A DNA stretch of 64,000 bases, taken from NCBI GenBank assembly GCA_025617745.1, contig CM046858.1:53170045-53234044 (forward strand), in the 5' to 3' direction. Shown here in pieces: positions 1 through 10,749 of this stretch; within the stretch, counting starts at the first letter, position 1; each line of letters begins with the position of its first letter. A model generated the notes under the pieces. The model saw only the letters and a program-made list of their open reading frames with translations. It made no database searches and was not told the origin of the DNA. The position numbers and the translations under genes are program-made. This DNA comes from Heliocidaris erythrogramma (Eukaryota; Echinodermata; Echinoidea; Camarodonta; Echinometridae).

Positions 1-1
1 A

Positions 2-586
2 GCAGCTCAGCTGTGGAGGTGGTGTCGTCGCATGACAATCACACCAGTGGCCTCTTTCATCCCAGGTCGGGAAAACCTCATTGCGGATTTTCTGTCCCGG
101 GGCAGGTATCTTCCATCGGAATGGATGCTCCATCCGGAGGTATTTTGCCGCATTCGCACTTGCCTAGGTCCACTGGAAGTGGATCTATTTGCGTCGGTGC
201 TAAATCACCAGCTGCCGAAGTATTGCTCCCGTGTTCGCGATCAGGGAGCATGGGCTCTCGATGCTTTCTCCCTCAGCTGGGAGAACCTTCAGGGATTCGC
301 CTTTCCTCCCTTCCAACTGATTCCGCGTGTCTTGCGGAAAATCAGGGAAGATCGGGCGAGGGTGCTTGTTATAGCTCCCTTTTGGCCCAGGAGGAATTGG
401 TTTCCGGAGCTTATGAGCCTTCTAAGGGCTCAACCGTTAGTTCTCCCGTTAAGAGCGGATCTGGTGTTACAGCCCCTATCGGGGATTCTTCACCACAATC
501 CGGAGTCTCTTCATTTGACTGCTTGGCCCCTGTCAGGGAATCTGCAAGACAGTCGGGTCTCTCTGATAGAGCCGCGGACTTTTTAA
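2..586 (+). CDS. DIRS A Pol C-terminus: RNase H end plus methyltransferase-like domain (partial)
   Basis: This is the C-terminal part of the RT/RNase H/methyltransferase-like polyprotein; the start lies outside the window. The last RNase H motif (FIPGRENLIADFLSRG) is followed by the conserved DIRS block containing DLFAS, then YCSRVRDQ, DAFSLSW, FAFPP and APFWPRRNWFPEL. In DIRS elements this block is usually assigned to a Dam-like DNA methyltransferase; I infer that from position and pattern. The frame is open to a TAA at 584-586, which overlaps the ATG of the recombinase by one base (TAATG). Compared with C, this copy keeps a 27-nt segment after the RNase H motif and 4 nt further on that C has lost. 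Confidence 0.8.
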   Translation, partial: AAQLWRWCRRMTITPVASFIPGRENLIADFLSRGRYLPSEWMLHPEVFCRIRTCLGPLEVDLFASVLNHQLPKYCSRVRDQGAWALDAFSLSWENLQGFAFPPFQLIPRVLRKIREDRARVLVIAPFWPRRNWFPELMSLLRAQPLVLPLRADLVLQPLSGILHHNPESLHLTAWPLSGNLQDSRVSLIEPRTF

Positions 587-1560
587 TGTCCAGTCGTAGA
601 GTTTCTACTAGGGAAATTTACAATTCCCGTCTCTCGGTCTTTTTCCTTTGGTGCAAAGAGAGAAATCAAACCCCTTCTAAGGCTCCTATTGGTTCAATTG
701 CGGATTTCTTAATCTCGTTATTTGACAAAGGGAGATCTATTTCTACTATCCGAGGTTACCGTTCGGCGATCGGGGCCATTCATTCGGGTTTTTCGGATGG
801 TTCGGGGATTTCCAATTCCCCGCTGCTAAGCGGTTTGATTCGTTCGTTCTTTCTGAAACGACCTTCGTTTTCTAAGTTAGTGCCGTCTTGGAGTCTGCCT
901 AAGGTCCTGGAGGCCTTGGCGAAACCTCCTTTTGAACCGTTAGGTGAAGCTTCGCTTCATCATCTTACGGTTAAGACGCTCTTTTTGGTAGCTATTGCCT
1001 CTGGGCAGAGGCGCAGTACTCTTCATGCTCTCTGTCTTACTCCTGGTCATGTTCGCTGGGAGAGAAAAGGTGTTAGATTGATTCCTAGGGCTTCTTTTGT
1101 TGCCAAGAATCAGACAGCTACCTCTGGTCCTGTTGAGATTTTTCTTTGTCCGCTTTCTGACCTTTCTTCGGTGCGTGAGGACAAAGTTTGGTGTCCTGTT
1201 AGGGCTCTCAAATGGCATATTGATAAGACTAAGTCTTTTCGTAAGGATGATCAGTTGTTCTTGATCACTAGAGAGCCTTTTTCTCCTGCCTCTCTCGATT
1301 CCATTTCTAGATGGATCGTTGAAGCTATTAGGGCCGCTGGCACAGAGGCTCTTTTATCCGACAGTAAGCCTCGTGCTCATGATACTCGTAGTGTCAGCAC
1401 TTCTTGGGCTCTGTTTCAAGGTGTGGCGCTTGTTGATATTTTGAAGGCTGCTTATTGGCGTTCGCCCAATTCCTTCATTTCTTGCTACCTTAGGGATATT
1501 CCCGCAGGTGAAGCTTTGTTTGCGTCAGCCACCTTGAAGGCCGCTGTGTCTTCTTTGTAG
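586..1560 (+). CDS. DIRS A tyrosine recombinase
   Basis: This 324-aa tyrosine recombinase would integrate the DIRS cDNA circle without a target duplication. I chose the ATG at 586 because it overlaps the Pol stop as TAATG and leads directly into the conserved N-terminal core (REIYNSRLSVFF, then STIRGYRSAI). Catalytic residues are visible: Arg at about 143 (QRRSTLHAL), His265-x-x-Arg268 (AHDTR), Trp291 (AYWRS) and the nucleophile Tyr301 (SCYLRD). The ORF extends upstream to 13 in frame, but that part only shadows Pol. Length is normal for DIRS recombinases and the frame is intact, so this is the only recombinase in the window that could still be active. Confidence 0.87.
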   Translation: MSSRRVSTREIYNSRLSVFFLWCKERNQTPSKAPIGSIADFLISLFDKGRSISTIRGYRSAIGAIHSGFSDGSGISNSPLLSGLIRSFFLKRPSFSKLVPSWSLPKVLEALAKPPFEPLGEASLHHLTVKTLFLVAIASGQRRSTLHALCLTPGHVRWERKGVRLIPRASFVAKNQTATSGPVEIFLCPLSDLSSVREDKVWCPVRALKWHIDKTKSFRKDDQLFLITREPFSPASLDSISRWIVEAIRAAGTEALLSDSKPRAHDTRSVSTSWALFQGVALVDILKAAYWRSPNSFISCYLRDIPAGEALFASATLKAAVSSL

Positions 1561-1629
1561 TCTTTGGTGTAATCCTATTTCCTTTGCTTGAAACATGCCT
1601 CCCGGTTTTTTGAGTTGGCGCTGGTCTGG

Positions 1630-1972
1630 CATAATAGGTAGGTATATATGATTTATTGCAGTAAATTTGTAAAATCAGCACTGATTTTCTTATTTACTAT
1701 ATAAATCTATATACCTACCTATGACCCTCCCTCCTTCCCCGCTCCTTGCAAGCAACATGTTTCTTCTTGGGGTTGCTCGCAAAAGAGGAAGATGGCCGTA
1801 GCGTACTGACGCGCGTGAGTGGCAAAGGGGACAATAGGATTACGGGGGGTGCGCACAATTTTGTGACACATGTGTGATAATTCTCGAAGGGGTCCCGTAG
1901 TCAAGACTACAGGCATAATAGGTAGGTATATAGATTTATATAGTAAATAAGAAAATCAGTGCTGATTTTACA
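1630..1972 (+). repeat. DIRS A right terminal repeat and internal complementary region
   Basis: After the recombinase stop comes AATAGGTAGGTATATATG, then a short palindromic stretch and ATACCTACCTAT near 1710-1722, which is the right terminal repeat. The next 250 bases (about 1722-1972) are the reverse complement of the start of element C, including GTAGTCTTGACTACGGGAC and GCGCACCCCCCGTAATCC. A 3' region complementary to both element ends is the diagnostic DIRS architecture used to template circular cDNA. Confidence 0.8.
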
Positions 1973-2550
1973 ATTTCTATTGTATATCAGTGATATTCAG
2001 TTTGTAAGCAAAAAGTTACATGCAATTATTTATGCAGATGATCCAAACTTGTTCCTATCAGGAGATAATATTGAATATTGATGTAGCATTTTGAGTTCGG
2101 AACAAGTAAATTTTTCAGATTGGCTTGCCTCTAACAAATTGAAAATTAATTTAAATTTAACTAAGACCTGTATGGTTTTTCAACCCCAAACTATAAATAT
2201 TAATCTACTGATGTGAGAATATCTATAGATAACTGCCAAATTCTGTTGGTTCATTTTACTAGTTTCTTAGGAGTTATTTTAGACGATAAACCGAGTTGGA
2301 AAAATCATATTTGTCAGATAGCGTGTAAAATAACAAATATCATTGGTGCTATAAACCGATTAAAGAAGGTTTTACCTTTCACGATCCTACTTATATATAT
2401 ATCAGTCAATGATAATACCTTATTTAACTTATAATTTTGTCTGGGGTAGCTGTGCATCAACTCATCTTAATAGATTTCTGCTCTTACAAAAACGAGCAAT
2501 GCGTATTATTACTGGTTCAGCACCATGATCACACACTGATCCCCTAATTT
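1973..2550 (+). pseudogene. LINE reverse-transcriptase fragment between DIRS A and B
   Basis: Broken non-LTR reverse transcriptase, plus strand. Reading with frameshifts shows YISDIQFVSKKLHAIIYADD (RT motif C), then DWLASNKLKINL, FLGVILDDKPSWKNHI and LLQKRAMRIITGSAP, the order found in CR1/L2/Jockey-type RTs. Several stops interrupt it. It fills the gap between the right end of DIRS A and the left end of DIRS B, so both elements appear to sit in one LINE copy. Confidence 0.75.
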
Positions 2551-3163
2551 ACTACAATAAATCAATTTACCTACCTATTTGCTAGTCTTCCGACTACGCA
2601 AGCCATTCGAGTAATTAAAGTCACGACAGTGCATATACCCCCCCCTAGGATCACGCCTTCCTTTGTGCACGTACGCATGATGCGCGCACACAATCCTCCT
2701 CTTTCCTTCTCGCAGCCTAAAGAGTTGCAGCTAAGTCACCTATCTTGCGCAAAAATTCACAGTTTGCTACTCTTTTAGCGCGTTTTGGGGTGACTTTTGC
2801 CAATATTTCCGTCCTAGACTTGTTTATTATCTGTTTAGTGTCGGTTTATGTCTGTCACATATTTATATTGGTGATATTTGAGCTTAAATTCATACCTCAC
2901 TTTTCACCTCTTTCGTATAGTAACCCATGGCATTCGCTTTGGCGTTTTGCCGAGCGCTCAGCCCTGTAACGTTTCGTTGGTGTTTCGTGTGTGGCTGTTG
3001 TGTGCATATACCCTTACGAGAGTGTTCTTTTGTTCGTAGTGCGTGAATGGAATTTTCCACACATTGCGCGGGAAAATTCCATTCCGTTTCACTCTCGCTT
3101 TGTACGCCCTTTTCTTTACAGGTGTTTATTGTTTGACTCTTTTATATCTCCTTACAGGTGATA
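2551..3163 (+). repeat. DIRS B left terminal repeat and leader
   Basis: Begins TACTACAATAAATCAATTTACCTACC, the inverted copy of the right terminal repeat at 18405-18495, then continues with sequence complementary to 18500-18700. The rest is untranslated leader. A near-perfect inverted pair, GGAATTTTCCACACATTGCG / CGCGGGAAAATTCC, lies at 3049-3083. A pyrimidine tract plus CAG near 3150-3157 precedes an ATG at 3164, which could be a splice acceptor. Confidence 0.6.
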
Positions 3164-5330
3164 ATGAGTTCTTCGGAGGAAGAGCAATCAAGGTCTTGGT
3201 TACCTCCAGGCTCTTTCAATTCTTCTTCCCTCCGTCCACTACTCTCACTTATAAGGGCGTCAGCCCAGTGAGTGTGTTGGAGACCTCTGTGTTTCGCTCG
3301 CCTACCAGCGAGTCAAACACGATGGTTAGGGGAGGTAAGGGCGTCAGTCTGTCTGCTCGCTCTGGTATTTTTGTACCGGGAGCGTCGAGCAAGACAGGCT
3401 TTATAGGTAAGTTAGGTGTTCATAAGTCTTCGGACCGAACACCCGTCATTAGCAATTCTAGCTCCCTCCAACTCACGACCACCGCGTCTGCAGTTGGGGG
3501 GCGGTAGCTAGTATTACCGGGTCCTCTCGACCCCCGACCACCGTCGGGAGCCTGGAGAGGACATTAACTGGTAAGACCGCTAAGCGGTCAGCTAATGATG
3601 TTACTGGGTCTTGCCGACCCCCGACCACCGTCGGGGTGCCTAGCGAGATTTCACCCAGTGTTACTGGCTTCCCCCGACATCCGACCACCGTCGGTGTGTC
3701 TGGGGGAATTACAGCCGGTAACGTAAATCCGCATCCCGCTAAGAAGACCTCCTCGAGCAGGTTCTCGCAGCGGAAGACTGCTGGTTCCCGCCAGCCACTG
3801 ACCAACGTCAGTGCTCCGGGTGCTATTTCCAGCAGTGCTGCAATGCAGCAGCCCGTCCACTCCCCGGCAGTCAATGCGAATCGGGGCTCTGGTCGGGGAA
3901 GCACAGTCCCTAGAGTCCGGCCCGGACAATTTCGGTAGTGAGGCTTTTATACTGCAGCCTAACACTTCCCGTGCTTCTAAACGGCCTTCTATTACGGTGG
4001 CTCACACCCCCGCTAAGAAGCCTAAAGCCAAGAAGGGTAAATCCAAGGATAAACCCAAGTCGGGTAAGAAGGCTCAGCCCTCTCTTCCCCCCGACTCTCA
4101 ATCTGAGCTGCTCAGATTAATGAGACTCTTTGCTGAGCAGCATGGTTGGGATACTAATCCCCCGACGCTGCCGGCTACTGAGACGGGTTCTCCCCAGTCA
4201 GTTGTCACTGTGATGGAGGATGTTCCCGAGTCGGACCCCGGTGTTTTCCCGGTCTCCGATATTCATGAGAACCTGGGACAATTTTGTCCGAATGCGGTTT
4301 CTCGACCTACTCCTCACGTGCCTGCGGCTCTTGGAGCCCCGCCGGGGGAGGAGTCTGTCACTGGTCCGTCGACATATCCACCCCCATGGGATTTTCCCCA
4401 CCAGACTACTTCTCCCGAAATTGATTCTGTCTCGCAGGTTTCTACCCCGTCTGTTTCAGAATCTCAGGCCGGCTACGACCCCCAGCCTTGTCAGGCTATG
4501 GCGGCAGATGCCAAGGCCCTGTTAGAGAAGTATATGCCAGAAATTTTTCCCCAAGTCCAGTCGGACAGTGATCAGCCATCGCTGTTATTCAGACAGCATG
4601 GCCCGTCTCCTGGTATTCCTCTTACAGAGGACTTCAAACAGGAGTATGGGGATAGGGAGGCACTCGCCGATGCGGGTCGGGCTACCCGACGCCCCTTTGG
4701 TAGTGCCTTCTCTTTCTATCGGGATGATACCCAGGGCTTCTTTTCAGCCAAGGGTTTATCCCAGGAAATTATGGGTATGGGACAACGTTTGAATATCAAT
4801 TTCAAGTCTCAGTCCTATAGATCCGCCGAGAAGCCCCTAGTGAACTTTGAAACCAAAGTCAGGTCGGGCTTAAGGCTTTCGGCCAGATCAGTTGAACTGA
4901 ATGTGACCGAGGGGGACTCCAATTTGTTGGATGAACTCCTGCTTTTGTTAGCTGGACTTCAGTGGTCTCAGCTCTCATCAGCGGCGATTGACATTACGCA
5001 TCAACGCCGCAAGCTGGCGCTCTCCACACTGGGAGTGCTAGAGAAAGACATCCCGCCTCTCTTGCGGGGTATCCCTTCCTCTCATCCCAAACTCTTTGGG
5101 GGCCAGTTTAACGAGGTCTTCCTCAAAGAGATAGAGGGTCGCAAACAGGCAAAAGAGATGGCCAGACAATTCTTGCCCACTCAGCCTGCTCGGTCCTTTC
5201 CGAAGTCTAAGTCGGTCTCGACAGGCGCTAACCGCTCCAATCGTCGAGTGATTGTGACTATCCCTCGGGTTGAGACCCCTACCCTGGACAACCGTGGTAG
5301 AGGCTCGGCGAGAGGAAGAGGGGGGCGTAA
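3164..5330 (+). pseudogene. DIRS B Gag-like protein (frame broken early; open from 3811)
   Basis: Structural protein of DIRS B. The ATG at 3164 starts an acidic-serine N-terminus (MSSSEEEQSRSW) that matches the equivalent start in C (RNSEEEAVRSR), but the frame soon breaks. From 3811 the frame is open through a Lys-rich patch (KKPKAKKGKSKDKPKSGKK), the conserved QSELLRLMRLFAEQHGWD segment, an acidic/proline-rich middle, and ELLLLLAGLQWSQLSSAA...RRKLALSTLGV, which aligns with C's Gag. It ends in an Arg-Gly stretch (RGRGGRK). At codon AAG the reading frame is cut by the 6-kb insertion. The last 42 bases and the TGA stop lie at 11410-11452, in frame once the insertion and one TAA copy are removed. 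Residues beyond 5330 in the open frame come from the transposon TIR. Confidence 0.72.
3505..3725 (+). repeat. Three tandem palindromic units in the DIRS B Gag region
   Basis: Three imperfect repeats each carry a CCGACCACCGTCGG-type hairpin, near 3531, 3620 and 3677, each preceded by a TTACTGG-like or TACCGG-like word and followed by a G-rich spacer. They lie where the Gag frame is disrupted and have no counterpart in C. Confidence 0.6.
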
Positions 5331-5649
5331 AGGCGGATTCACACCGAACACGACACACGACACGACAACACGACATGCTACACGACAAACGGCAAAAAAT
5401 CAGTGCACACCGCACACGACATTCGCTAAAAAGTCGTGCTGGAGAGAGGGTGATGTCGTCTTTGATGATGAGAATGTCGTGATAGAATTTATTTGAAATT
5501 CATCATTGCAGTCATCCAAATAATTACAAAGATGAGACGGAAGTTTATATTTTTAAATTTTGAAATCATTTTGGATTTTCTAAAAGTTGTTAAATTGTTC
5601 ATGTCCTCTTGACGTCTTACGTTGGTGCAAGTTGTCGTCTTATTGACGT

Positions 5650-6225
5650 AATTACAGGACGTAAAAAAGACGAAAACCACGACGTAAATATCACGTAATT
5701 TTTACCACTTTCTGCTATCAGGGAAGCCGTTATCTTTCTCAAAAATTTGCTATAAAACGTCAGAGCTTTGGGCGGGAAGAAATCCCCCTACACCACCCAA
5801 TAAAACCGCCCTTAAATTAAATCCTGTTTACGCGGTTGGATCCGTCACGTCTGCCCCTCCAACTGAAAAATCCTGGCTACGCCACTGATTGTCCATGACA
5901 CAACCGATGATGGTCTCCCCGGCATTAAATCTGACCTCTGTGACGTTATATGCACATTTTCCGAAACCTATAAAAAAAATATATTATTCTCTCTACGATT
6001 TGGTGCAGCCACTGAAGGGGGGGGGGGGGGGGTTGAAATAAATGGCCAAGGGGAAAGTTGTGAAATGATAGGACCCCTCACGCACCCTCTCCTTCTAACT
6101 GGTCTTATACTTCACAATCTATCAAGTATACTTACTTCAATACCAATATACCTGCAATAACCCTGATAGCAGAAAGTGGTAAAAATTACGTGATATTTAC
6201 GTCGTGGTTTTCGTCTTTTTTTTTA
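5650..6225. repeat. Foldback element with arms of about 60 bp
   Basis: The arm at about 5664-5726 (GACGAAAACCACGACGTAAA through CTGCTATCAGGG) is repeated inverted at about 6164-6222 (CCCTGATAGCAGAAAGTGG through TTTTCGTCTT). The 440-bp loop contains a poly-G run near 6019-6032 and no coding sequence. The outer tips run into GTAAAAAAGACG / CGTCTTTTTTTTTAC. Confidence 0.7.
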
Positions 6226-7387
6226 CTAGGGCGGGGGGGAGGTTGTTGGGCGAAATTGTGGGGGTCTGCAGCCCCCGGGCCCCGTGAACCAAACAATTAC
6301 TCTTTTTTTGTTGGAGGTTCAGGTGGTGGTGGTGGTGGTGATGGATATAGGGGGGGGGGGGGTGGTGTGATAAGGCCTATAATGCAATAAACTAAAAGTG
6401 ACACTAATTCCGTGAGAAATTTGTGTTTTTACTTTTGGATGCGGGATATGTAGGTTCACGCACGAATGATAAATAATAAAGTAGACTTGGCCGACTTTAG
6501 CCGAACCAATTTTTTAAAAAATACAATGAAGGGAACGAAACAAACGAGGGGCAAGCCTGACGTGAATTGTTATGAAACAATATACATATTAGAGAAGAAA
6601 AATACAGCATTATACATAATTATGAATTGACACTTCCCTTCCCTGGCCTACTAATATTGAGTGACGACTCTGACATTAACATGTCAGACATTTATATTAT
6701 CATCTTTTCTGGGGGCCGAGGTGGTTTGCTTGTAGTCTAGTCTTGTCTTCAGGGGCGACTGAGTGACTTCCAAAGTGGAGGAGGGCGCAAAGAAAACGGC
6801 ACTTTATAAGAGAAATGGACACTTAATTCAAAGGAAGTTGGGAAACTGTCGACTGAAAATGGGCACGTCACAAAATGAACAGGGCGCTTATCAGAGATCA
6901 AAAGGGGAAGAGGCACTTTTACAAAGTAATTCCCTTCACTCTCAAGCTTTCTTCTCTCTCTTTAGCGAGTCCTACTTTCTGTATGATTTTATCTTGTTCT
7001 CCCCCTTACTTTTGAATACATGGGATGTACACGATGGAACAGCCTTAGTGTGAATCAAAGAAATAGTCGGTCGTTGAATGCTTTTAAGTTGTCACTGAAT
7101 AACCCTAATTAATAGTTGATCTAAAGACTTTAAATTAAAGTTTGGAAAACACACTTTTCTTCAATCTAATTCTTAGTTGTATTCAAATCTGGATTTTGTG
7201 TATAGGTAATATAATTTAATTCTTTGTTAGTATTTTCTACAAAGGATTGTATTCTTTTATCTGCATGTCAATCTTTAAAAATAGATTAATGTGCATAATA
7301 AATGCTGACAGGGCTGTTGTGGAAATCAGTTGGGGTCTGTCAGGGTTATGCTGAGTACGTCTCTGGTATCATTTTACAACAAAAATC
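6226..7387. other. Non-coding stretch with G-rich microsatellite and degenerate GGGCACTT repeats
   Basis: No gene seen. 6290-6370 has GGTGGTGGTGG and a poly-G run. 6760-6930 carries a degenerate repeat with words such as AAAATGGGCACGTCAC and AAAGGGGAAGAGGCACTTTT. These are the reverse complement of the degenerate array at 8600-9040, so the two arrays lie in inverted orientation about 1.7 kb apart. The rest is A+T-rich and featureless. Confidence 0.5.
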
Positions 7388-7395
7388 ATACGAAC

Positions 7396-7613
7396 CAGCG
7401 GCGGATCAAGCATTTAGTATGAGAGGGGCATACTAATGCAGGTTTGTCAACTTTTGGAAAAGGTAGACTCGTATTTTTTTGGCCAGCTTCTCGAAAAGTC
7501 GCTCAGCGGGAGTGGGGTGGGGGATGGGGGCGGTCCTTTATGGTCAAAATGCATACTTTTCTTCCAAAGGGGGGGGGGCACGGAAGTGCCCCCCCCCCCT
7601 GGATCCGCCACTG
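7396..7613. mobile_element. hAT-like MITE with 8-bp target duplication
   Basis: TIRs CAGCGGCGGATC (start) and GGATCCGCCACTG (end), 218 bp apart, flanked by ATACGAAC (7388-7395) and ACACGAAC (7614-7621), which match at 7 of 8 positions. An 8-bp duplication and a CAG(T/C)GGCGGATCC terminus fit hAT MITEs. The inside shares a block with the element at 25537-25815 (AGCTTCTCGAAAAGTCGCTCAG), so they are one family. A long poly-G/poly-C pair makes the right part strongly self-complementary. Confidence 0.75.
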
Positions 7614-7779
7614 ACACGAACAATTCAGAAAGATCATGTTCATTGTCAATGGACGCCTGTATTGAATATGTCTAGACTGCATGTTTCATTAAATCCATTC
7701 ATTATCAGAACAATATATTCAATACCAGGACCATCTTGATCATGAGTCAAGATACACTGCCTTTTTAAAAACATCCTTT

Positions 7780-8335
7780 GATTATACCTGACATACCGTG
7801 AATTTTGCAACAATGCAAAATCCAACAATAATGTTGTTAAAAAAAGAACCAGAAACATTTTTTTTTTGGAATTCCCCCTCCCACACAGATATGGCTTCAT
7901 TGTATTCTTTTTTTTTAATATTAGAAATAAAAAAAAAACATTGTTCTATTCTATTCAACATTTCAATGTTGAAAGCAAGCGAACCAGCAAGCGAAGCAAG
8001 TACCTCCCACACAGATATATTTTGCGTGTACTTTTTAAACATCGTATTTCTTTGTTACTTCAAACAACAGTTCTTCAAATACCATGATTATTAGTGAAAA
8101 TACATTCTCTTTATAGAATCATCTATTGATTTATACCTGTACTATATTGTGAATTTGGAGGTCACACATCAACAATGTAAAATCCAACATTTCAATGTTG
8201 AAAAAAAAAGAGAACCAGGAACTGCAATATGTTTTTTCGAAATCCCTCTTCCACGCACATGAGTTCACTGTACTTTTTAATCGACATTGTTCCTTGTTAA
8301 AAAACGGCAGTTGCCATAAATGTATCAACACAGAA
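7780..8335. repeat. Diverged direct duplication (two units of about 350 bp)
   Basis: The segment starting TATACCTGACATACCGTGAAT (7784) recurs as TATACCTGTACTATATTGTGAAT (8138). Both continue with AACAATG(C/T)AAAATCCAACA, TTGTT/TTGAA plus poly-A, AGAACCAG and a CCCTC(C/T)..CACA word. No conserved protein is encoded. Confidence 0.55.
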
Positions 8336-8599
8336 ATGTATGGTCATAAATGGCATAAAACAATACACATATGATACATATCCTAATAAATTTAAAAAGT
8401 CACTGAGTTTGGAGAAGTTCCCGTCTATAACTGAATTGTACCCCAAAACCATTGCGACTTCTCAAATATAGCTTCGTACCTATTATAGAAAAATATGCTG
8501 GGATAATCTTATGAGACCGACGACCCACGGGGAGGAAATGATGAAACACAGGACAGCCTAACAATATGTACTGATACAAACATGCCCCTTTTCCCCAGA

Positions 8600-9600
8600 G
8601 GCGACCCTGGAGGGGAGGGGGGGGGGCGGGGGCACAGCACCTCCACCCAATTTCCAAGGACCCATAAAGTGCTCTTTTCCCCCTCTGATATGTGTATTTT
8701 TTTCTTTCCATAAGAACACCCTTTCCCCATCCTATCAAGTTCTCCTGTTCAAATCTGATGAGTGCTTATATTTACTTCTGATAATTTCCCCTTTTCCTTT
8801 CAATTAAGTCCCCCTTTTGCCACTTTTTAAGTGCCCTTTTTCAAATCTGATGAGCGCCCCTTCTTTCCTTCTGAATAAGTGACAATTTCCCTTTCTTAGA
8901 AATGCCCATTTCCCATTTTGACAAGTGCCCTTTTTCAAACCTTATGGATGCCCTTTTGTTTTTGTTTTTTACTTCTGACAAATGTCTCCCCCTTGCCCTT
9001 TTCCCCTATTGACAATTCTTCCTTTTTCAAATCTGAATAGTGACCCTCTTCGATTATGAATAGAGACCCTCTTCTTCGATTATGAATAGTTACCTTCTTC
9101 TCCGATTATGAATAGCGACCCTCTTCTTCGATTACGAATAGCACCTGCTTCGATTATGAATAGCAACTCTCTTCTTCAATTATAAATAGCAACCCACTTC
9201 TTCGATTATGAATAGCGACCCACTTCTTCGATTATGAATAGCGACCCTCTTCTTTGATTATGAATAGCGACCCTCTTCTTTGATTATGAATAGTGACCCT
9301 CTTCCTCAATTATGAATAGCGACCTTTTTCTCTGATTATGATCAGCGACCCTCTTCTTCATGGATTGTGACCCTCTTCTTCGATTATGAATAGCGACCCT
9401 TATGATAAACGACCCTGATTTGGTATTATGACTAGCGACCCTCTTTCCGTATTGTGAATAGCGACCCTCATGTCTTATTATGAATGGCGGTCCTTATGAA
9501 TAATGACCTTGTAAATAGCGACCTTATGTATTATCATGAATAGTGGTCCTTATATTTTTTTATGAATAGCGATTAGCGGTCCTTATGACTATCGAGCGGA
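8600..9600 (+). repeat. Minisatellite, degenerate at left and regular at right
   Basis: From about 9040 to 9480 a unit of 25-27 bp, GATTATGAATAGCGACCCTC plus TTCTTC, is tandemly repeated with few changes. It decays again to about 9600. To the left (8600-9040) the same array continues as a loose repeat of CAAATCTGATGAGTGCCC-type words with the same spacing. Regularity therefore rises from left to right, as in an array being homogenised at one end. Confidence 0.8.
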
Positions 9601-9639
9601 CCCCATCATTCTGTCACTCAACAATGACAAAGAAAAAAA

Positions 9640-10010
9640 ACTAACAGTTAGATCTAGATCAATAATTCGTGATGAGATTCTGGATCATATGACTATAAAC
9701 AAATTGTTTAGTGTCAAGCAGTATGGTTTCTTGCCTGGTCGTTCAACAATGCTCCAGCTGATAAACGTAGTTGATGAATGGTCTAACACTCTGGAGGAAA
9801 ATGGTTCAATTGATGTGATTTATTTACATTTCATGAAGGCCTTCGATAAGGTGCCCCACCGTCGGCTGCTTGCCAAGATTAGAAGCTATGGAATAAGTGA
9901 GTTGGTGGTTAATTGGATTGAAGCATTTCTAGTTGGGAGAAGACAGCGTGTATGTGTGAATGGAGAATATTCCAGTTGGAGTCTTGTTGTAAGTGTTCTT
10001 GAGCCCTAGT
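9640..10010 (+). pseudogene. Non-LTR reverse-transcriptase fragment
   Basis: An open stretch encodes about 115 residues of a LINE RT: QYGFLPGRSTMLQLINVVDEW, then VIYLHFMKAFDKVPHRRLLAKI (motif A Asp in AFDKV) and NWIEAFLVGRRQRVCVNGE. It ends where the conserved GVPQGSVLGP motif should follow; only an eroded SVLEP remains before a stop. Both ends are truncated and motif C (YADD) is absent. It differs from the LINEs at 1973 and 27330. Confidence 0.8.
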
Positions 10011-10344
10011 GCCCCCTAACTGAACGCGGTATTACTAGTGTTAGCGGCGGCTCAGCGAGCCAAACTGATAGTGCTAACTGTCAAGACACTTTATCTTTTT
10101 GTTGGTTAAAAGTTTGATCAAAGTTGATTAAAATACCAATCGCGTGACCGAACAGCGCATGCGCATATGGATTTGGAACAAATTCGCTGCGCACAAATCT
10201 ATCACAGAAATTGTTTGCGATAAAAATGGAAGGCATTGTCATTCAAGTCGCTGAATGAGTGGGGACTTTCAAAGAGTTTGTTGGCGTGTTTGAAGGTGAG
10301 AAACTATTATTCATATATGTGATTGTTGTCCAGCTTAATCTTGG

Positions 10345-10735
10345 GAAGAAATAGATCTACAGTGTGCTCTTTCTTTCTAATTTAAACGGCTTGGGAGCAA
10401 GTTCGACCTGCTCGATCTGGACTAGACCTGGCTAAGCCAGGCCCACCGGTAGATTTACCGACTGCGCCTATGGTAGCGAGGAGGCGACGCCGCGCCGGCG
10501 GTATGGCGGTGTGTTCAACTTCGCGCATGTCCATATTTCGCGGACAGGGCAATATGACAAACACTGAAACTAGAACAGTTTTTTGAGAAAAAGATATAAG
10601 CACCAATGTAGGCGTAGGCGTAGTCTACCGGTGGGCCTGCCTTAGTCAAGTCTAGTCCAGGTCTGAGAAGGTCGAACTTACCAAACCGCTGAAAGTAGAT
10701 CACTGAGTAGATCTATTTCGTTATAAGGCTAGCTA
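10345..10735. repeat. Foldback with arms of about 120 bp
   Basis: The left arm near 10348-10470 (AAATAGATCTAC..AAGTTCGACCTGCTC..GGACTAGACCTGGCTAAG..GGCCCACCGGTAGA) is repeated inverted at about 10617-10730 (TCTACCGGTGGGCCTG..AGTCTAGTCCAGG..GTCGAACTT..TAGATCTATTTC). The loop is about 145 bp. No protein is encoded. Confidence 0.7.
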
Positions 10736-10749
10736 GACAACAATTACAG

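Larger units (their letters stand above)
1..1972 (+). mobile_element. DIRS-like retrotransposon A, 3' part
   Basis: This is the 3' third of a DIRS-type tyrosine-recombinase retrotransposon, cut by the window's left edge. In order it shows the end of RNase H, the DIRS methyltransferase-like domain, the tyrosine recombinase, a right terminal repeat and an internal complementary region. Its sequence is close to element C (18771-23143), and its complementary region matches the left end of C rather than that of B, so A and C belong to one subfamily. Both ORFs present are open, so this is the best-preserved 3' half in the window. The right boundary is where similarity to the C left end stops and LINE sequence begins. 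Confidence 0.85.

Noticed and set aside
13..585. Upstream extension of the DIRS A recombinase frame (from Met at 13)
   Set aside because: It overlaps the Pol frame, which carries the conserved RNase H and methyltransferase-like motifs. The extension is Ser/Gly-rich shadow sequence, and the TAATG overlap at 584-588 gives the natural start.
6190..6390. Glycine-rich protein
   Set aside because: Product of a GGT/GGG microsatellite and poly-G run next to a foldback arm.
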